Assembly (NCBI RefSeq): GCF_000519045.1
Contig: NZ_KI912532.1
Location: 1,674,001 to 1,738,000, forward strand
Direction: 5' to 3'
Source: Dechloromonas agitata is5
GTDB taxonomy: Bacteria > Pseudomonadota > Gammaproteobacteria > Burkholderiales > Rhodocyclaceae
DNA length: 64,000 bases
A model generated the notes under the pieces. It made no database searches. It worked only from the letters and a program-made list of their open reading frames with translations, and had not been told where the DNA came from. Each line of letters starts with the position of its first letter. Position 1 is the stretch's first letter. Positions 61,080 to 64,000 of this stretch are shown piece by piece. The translations under genes were made by a program, and so were the position numbers.

Positions 61080-61291
61080 CAGCGGCTATCGTCGGCCTTT
61101 TTATGACCAGCCTGCTCCGCCGCAGCCTGCTCCCGCGCCTTCTTCTCCCAGTAGCGTTCGTTCTTGCTCTCGTCGACAAAGCGGTAGCGGCCGGCGAGTT
61201 CGCAGCCCTTCATGCCGGGGTTGCACGGCAGGTTGTTGATCTTGGTGCAGCGGTCGTTGACCTCATGCGGGCAGCCCCAGCTTCCGGCCAT
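61079..61291 (-). CDS. Small Cys-rich protein, possible zinc binder
   Basis: 70 residues. Four cysteines in the first half (C7, C15, C23, C30) suit a compact metal-binding knuckle; the second half is charged and helical (KNERYWEKKAREQAAAEQAGHKK). No signal peptide. Its start is one base after the glnS stop and its stop overlaps the methyltransferase ATG by one base. Family not recognised. Arrangement implies constitutive co-translation with glnS. Confidence 0.75.
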   Translation of the reverse strand: MAGSWGCPHEVNDRCTKINNLPCNPGMKGCELAGRYRFVDESKNERYWEKKAREQAAAEQAGHKKADDSR

Positions 61292-61292
61292 G

Positions 61293-63098
61293 TCAGTTCC
61301 CCTTTCCCCAGGAGTCCTTGAGCGTCACGGTGCGGTTGAAGACCGGGGCGCCGGGCTTGGAGTCGATGCGGTCGGCGGCGAAGTAGCCGTGGCGCTCGAA
61401 CTGGAAGCGCTGCTCGGGCAGGGCATCCTTCAGCGAGGGTTCGAGCATGGCGGTGATGAGGGTCTTCGAAGCCGGGTTGAGGTCGTCGAGGAAGTCGCGC
61501 TCGAGATCCGGCGCATCGCCCTCGCGCCGGGCGCCGGGGGCGGGCACGGCGAACAGGCGGTCGTAGAGGCGCACTTCGGCCGGGTAGGCGTGGGCGGCCG
61601 AGACCCAGTGCAGATTGCCCTTGACCTTGACGCTGTCGGCGCCCGGCGTGCCGGACTTGGTGTCGGGCAGGTAGGTGCAATGCACGGCGATGACCTTGCC
61701 GTTTTCGTCCTTGTCGCAACCGGTGCATTCGACGATGTAGCCGTACTTCAGGCGTGCCTTGTTGCCCGGGAAGAGGCGGCGGAAGCCCTTTTCCGGCACT
61801 TCCTGGAAATCCTCGCCTTCGATCCACAGCTCACGGCCGAAGGGCATGGTGCGCGAACCGAGTTCCGGATGCAGCGGGTGGTTGGTGACGGTGCAGTCCT
61901 CGAACTGGCCTTCCGGATAGTTGTCGATGATCAGCTTGAGCGGATCGAGCACGGCGACGCGGCGTTCGTCCGATTCGTTCATCACCTCGCGCTGGGCGTC
62001 CTCGAACAGCACGTAGTCGATCAGCGAGTCGTTCTTGGTGACGCCGACGCGTTCCATGAACAGCTTGAAGCCGTCCGGCGAGTAGCCGCGGCGGCGGGCG
62101 CCGACCAGGGTTGGCATGCGCGGGTCGTCCCAGCCGTCGACGTGTTTTTCCTGCACCAGCTGGATCAGCTTGCGCTTGGAGAGCACGATGTAGGTCAGGT
62201 TGAGGCGGGAGAATTCGATCTGCTGCGGCAGCGGGCGCTGCAGCAGGCCGCCTTCGGCCAGGCGTTCGAGCAGCCAGTCGTAGAACGGGCGCTGGTCCTC
62301 GAACTCCAGCGTGCAGATCGAGTGGGTGATGCACTCCAGCGCATCCTCGATCGGGTGGGCGAAGGTGTACATCGGGTAGATGCACCACTTGTCGCCAGTG
62401 TTGTGGTGGGTGGCGTGGCGGATGCGGTAGATGGCCGGGTCGCGCAGGTTGATGTTGGGCGAGGCCATGTCGATCTTGGCGCGCAGGATGTGGGCGCCGT
62501 CCGGGAACTCGCCGGTCTGCATGCGCTTGAAGAGGTCCATGTTCTCTTCGACGGTGCGATTGCGGAAGGGGGAATCCTTGCCCGGCTCGGTCAGCGTGCC
62601 GCGGTTGGCGCGCATTGCCTCGGCGCTCTGGCTGTCGACGTAGGCGTGGCCGGTGCTGATCAGGTATTCGGCGAAGCGGGCCATCCAGTCGAAGTAGTTG
62701 GAGGCCTGGTAGAGGTTGGTTTCGCCGGCCTGTTCCCACGAGCAACCCAGCCACTTCACCGAGTCGATGATGGCGTCGACGTATTCCTGCTCTTCCTTCT
62801 CCGGGTTGGTGTCGTCGAAACGCAGGTGGCAGCGACCGCCGTATTGTTCGGCGAGGCCGAAGTTCAACAGGATGGATTTGGCATGGCCAAAGTGCAGGTA
62901 ACCGTTCGGCTCGGGCGGGAAACGGGTGCGGATCTTGGCCGGATCGAGCGGTGCGGCGGCATGGTCGGTGGCCGTGCCGGGGCGGCCGGCCCAGCGGCGT
63001 TGCGCGTGCTTGCCGGCGGCGAGGTCGGCCTCGACGATGTTCTTGATGAAATTGGCGGCGGGGGCCGGGGTGTTGGCGGGCTGGTTCGGGCTGCTCAC
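61293..63098 (-). CDS. glnS: Glutaminyl-tRNA synthetase
   Basis: 601 residues. Class I synthetase: HIGH-equivalent HFGH at 69-72 (EPNGYLHFGHAKSI) and KMSKS-equivalent VLSKRKL near residue 306. The C-terminal two beta-barrel anticodon-binding domains are complete. A direct GlnRS means the organism does not need the indirect Glu-tRNA(Gln) route for glutamine, typical of beta- and gammaproteobacteria. First gene of the seven-gene reverse operon to 56883, divergent from crcB with 68 bases between. Confidence 0.97.
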   Translation of the reverse strand: MSSPNQPANTPAPAANFIKNIVEADLAAGKHAQRRWAGRPGTATDHAAAPLDPAKIRTRFPPEPNGYLHFGHAKSILLNFGLAEQYGGRCHLRFDDTNPEKEEQEYVDAIIDSVKWLGCSWEQAGETNLYQASNYFDWMARFAEYLISTGHAYVDSQSAEAMRANRGTLTEPGKDSPFRNRTVEENMDLFKRMQTGEFPDGAHILRAKIDMASPNINLRDPAIYRIRHATHHNTGDKWCIYPMYTFAHPIEDALECITHSICTLEFEDQRPFYDWLLERLAEGGLLQRPLPQQIEFSRLNLTYIVLSKRKLIQLVQEKHVDGWDDPRMPTLVGARRRGYSPDGFKLFMERVGVTKNDSLIDYVLFEDAQREVMNESDERRVAVLDPLKLIIDNYPEGQFEDCTVTNHPLHPELGSRTMPFGRELWIEGEDFQEVPEKGFRRLFPGNKARLKYGYIVECTGCDKDENGKVIAVHCTYLPDTKSGTPGADSVKVKGNLHWVSAAHAYPAEVRLYDRLFAVPAPGARREGDAPDLERDFLDDLNPASKTLITAMLEPSLKDALPEQRFQFERHGYFAADRIDSKPGAPVFNRTVTLKDSWGKGN

Positions 63099-63154
63099 GG
63101 TTAAACCTCTTTGATTAAGCGCACTATTTTACCCGCCCGAACGCTGTCAGACAG

Positions 63155-63160
63155 TAGAAT
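63155..63160 (+). promoter_or_regulatory. Candidate -10 of crcB, possibly leaderless
   Basis: TAGAAT at 63155-63160 is followed by the crcB ATG at 63167, so transcription would start at or beside the start codon. No Shine-Dalgarno is visible. No -35 is clear. Confidence 0.3.
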
Positions 63161-63166
63161 TCGGCC

Positions 63167-63574
63167 ATGTCCGTCCTGCACCTCCTCAGCCCGCTGAATT
63201 TTCTCGCCGTCGGCCTCGGTGCCGCCTTTGGCGCCTGGGCGCGCTGGTTGCTCGGGCTGGCGTTGAATCCCCTCTTCATCGCCCTGCCGCTCGGCACGCT
63301 GGCCGCCAACCTGCTCGGTGGCTACCTGGTCGGTGTGGCGGTTGGCGTGTTCCATCTGAACACGCATTTTCCGCTGGCCTGGAAACTGTTCGCCATCACC
63401 GGCTTCCTTGGCGGTCTGACCACCTTCTCCACCTTCTCGGCTGAAGTCGTCGAACGTCTGCTGGCTGGCCAAGCTGCGCTGGCCATCGGGTTGGCGACGG
63501 TACATCTCGCCGGCTCGCTGCTTGCTACCTACCTCGGCCTGCTCACCGTCGGCGCAACGCGCATCTGGGGCTGA
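63167..63574 (+). CDS. crcB: Fluoride ion channel CrcB (Fluc)
   Basis: 135 residues, four helices. GLGAAFGAWARWLLGLAL (about 17-34), the TLAANLLGGYLVG (about 45-57) with the conserved pore Asn, GFLGGLTTFSTFSAEV (about 84-99) with the conserved Phe and Thr-Ser of the fluoride pathway, and a C-terminal helix. Fluc channels act as dual-topology dimers that let fluoride leave the cell. The short 68-base upstream region shows no fluoride riboswitch that I could fold. Confidence 0.95.
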   Translation: MSVLHLLSPLNFLAVGLGAAFGAWARWLLGLALNPLFIALPLGTLAANLLGGYLVGVAVGVFHLNTHFPLAWKLFAITGFLGGLTTFSTFSAEVVERLLAGQAALAIGLATVHLAGSLLATYLGLLTVGATRIWG

Positions 63575-63576
63575 GC

Positions 63577-63608
63577 AAAAAAACAGCCTCGCTGCTTGGG
63601 CGAGGCTG
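63577..63608 (-). terminator. Intrinsic terminator on the reverse strand
   Basis: CAGCCTCGC (63584-63592), loop of 7, GCGAGGCTG (63600-63608); on the reverse strand it is followed directly by T7 (63583-63577). In the forward direction the stem lacks a T-run, so it is better suited to a transcript running right to left. Confidence 0.75.
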
Positions 63609-63644
63609 GTAAAAGGAGGCCGGTTTTTCCGGCATGTCTGAAGC
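63577..63644 (-). ncRNA. Candidate small RNA on the reverse strand
   Basis: On the reverse strand TGGTCA (63679-63674), 17-bp spacer, TATGCT (63656-63651) could start a transcript near 63644. It would contain a perfect GCCGG-A5-CCGGC hairpin (63633-63619) and end at the terminator at 63577, about 68 bases in all. There is no open reading frame of its own. Confidence 0.35.
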
Positions 63645-63798
63645 CCCGCCAGCATAGCCGGACCGCTCATGCCTGACCATGTGACCGATTGCCGCAGCCC
63701 GTCCTGTTCGGGCAGAAAGCAAGTTGCAAAGAAACGGAAACATTCGACGCCCACAATGCGCGCCGTTATCTGCCCCAACTCACTATCCGGAGACTTCC

Positions 63799-64000
63799 AT
63801 GCGTTCCTTCCTGGCAACTTCCGCCATTGCGCTCGGCCTGACCGCCTGTGCTACCCAAGCCCCGACCCCCGCCGAAAAGCCGGCCTCTCCGGCCGCAGCT
63901 GCCCCGGCTGCCAAAAAGGCGCCGCAGTGCTGGAACGGCGATGCCGGTGCCTTCCAGGATGTCGGCACCCAGGCCACCATCTCCGGTGTTGTAGTCACCT
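63799..64000 (+). CDS. N-terminal part of a lipoprotein (cut by the window edge)
   Basis: 67 residues seen, frame open at the right edge. Signal peptide MRSFLATSAIALGLTAC with lipobox LTAC (lipidated C17), then an Ala/Pro-rich spacer (about 20-45) and WNGDAGAFQDVGTQATISGVVV. GGAGA lies just upstream (63789-63793). No family assigned from the visible part. The gene faces away from crcB with a 224-base gap holding the candidate small RNA. Confidence 0.8.
   Translation, partial: MRSFLATSAIALGLTACATQAPTPAEKPASPAAAAPAAKKAPQCWNGDAGAFQDVGTQATISGVVVT

Noticed and set aside
61212-63104. 630-residue forward frame
   Set aside because: Shadow of glnS, whose motifs are complete.
63099-63166. Fluoride riboswitch before crcB
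   Set aside because: Gap too short and no matching conserved loops seen.

Overview
The window reads as chromosomal DNA of a GC-rich betaproteobacterium, most likely Rhodocyclales (Dechloromonas/Azonexus-like). I infer this from gene order (complete mraZ-to-lpxC division cluster then secA; rpe-gph-trpE with trpGDC; rplU-rpmA-obgE-proB), a Burkholderia/Neisseria-type porin ending in Phe, DciA rather than DnaC, and a meso-DAP type MurE. No phage, transposon, CRISPR array, rRNA or tRNA was recognised, so this is mainly a housekeeping region with a few accessory islands.

Layout. 1-4.1 kb: end of a basic-tailed protein, a UbiH-family hydroxylase, DsbC and a membrane Cache-PAS-GGDEF diguanylate cyclase. 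4.35-21.8 kb: the division and cell wall (dcw) cluster, 16 mostly overlapping genes, opened by a promoter lying on GTGGG boxes typical of MraZ autoregulation. 21.8-27.5 kb: small membrane protein, dciA (reverse), an M23 endopeptidase-like protein, secA, argJ. 27.6-30.6 kb: ankyrin protein, AI-2E family permease, methyltransferase, apaG. 30.6-37.2 kb: rpe, gph, a predicted Trp-rich leader peptide, trpE, a reverse-strand glycosyltransferase, trpGDC. 37.5-38.7 kb: a strongly expressed-looking porin, followed by a decayed gap holding an 11-G run. 39.2-42.2 kb (reverse): rplU, rpmA, obgE, proB. 42.3-44.5 kb: FKBP isomerase, an RluF-like pseudouridine synthase with a long disordered extension, and a MaoC-type hydratase. 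44.5-49.5 kb (reverse): a MacAB-like exporter operon (unknown protein, adaptor, ATPase, two permeases). 49.7-55.7 kb: hybrid histidine kinase, RpfG-type HD-GYP regulator, porin and a minimal phosphate-binding-like protein, probably one signalling locus. 55.7-56.3 kb: a structured leader ahead of a RidA-family gene. 56.3-63.1 kb: a Cys-cluster protein, a 42-residue exported peptide, then a seven-gene reverse operon (glnS, Cys-rich small protein, adenine-N6 methyltransferase, pyrF, zinc metallopeptidase, TlpA-like, M23). 63.1-64 kb: crcB, a possible reverse-strand small RNA, and the start of a lipoprotein.

The dcw genes make lipid II (MurC-F, Ddl, MraY, MurG) and the divisome (FtsL, I, W, Q, A, Z), with LpxC starting lipid A. 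Second-messenger signalling recurs: a c-di-GMP synthase near the left end and a c-di-GMP-phosphodiesterase-type regulator at 53 kb. The least explained parts are the trpE leader, the RidA leader, the kinase-porin locus, the orphan methyltransferase and the putative small RNA near 63.6 kb. All functional statements are from reading the translated sequence, not from database searches.
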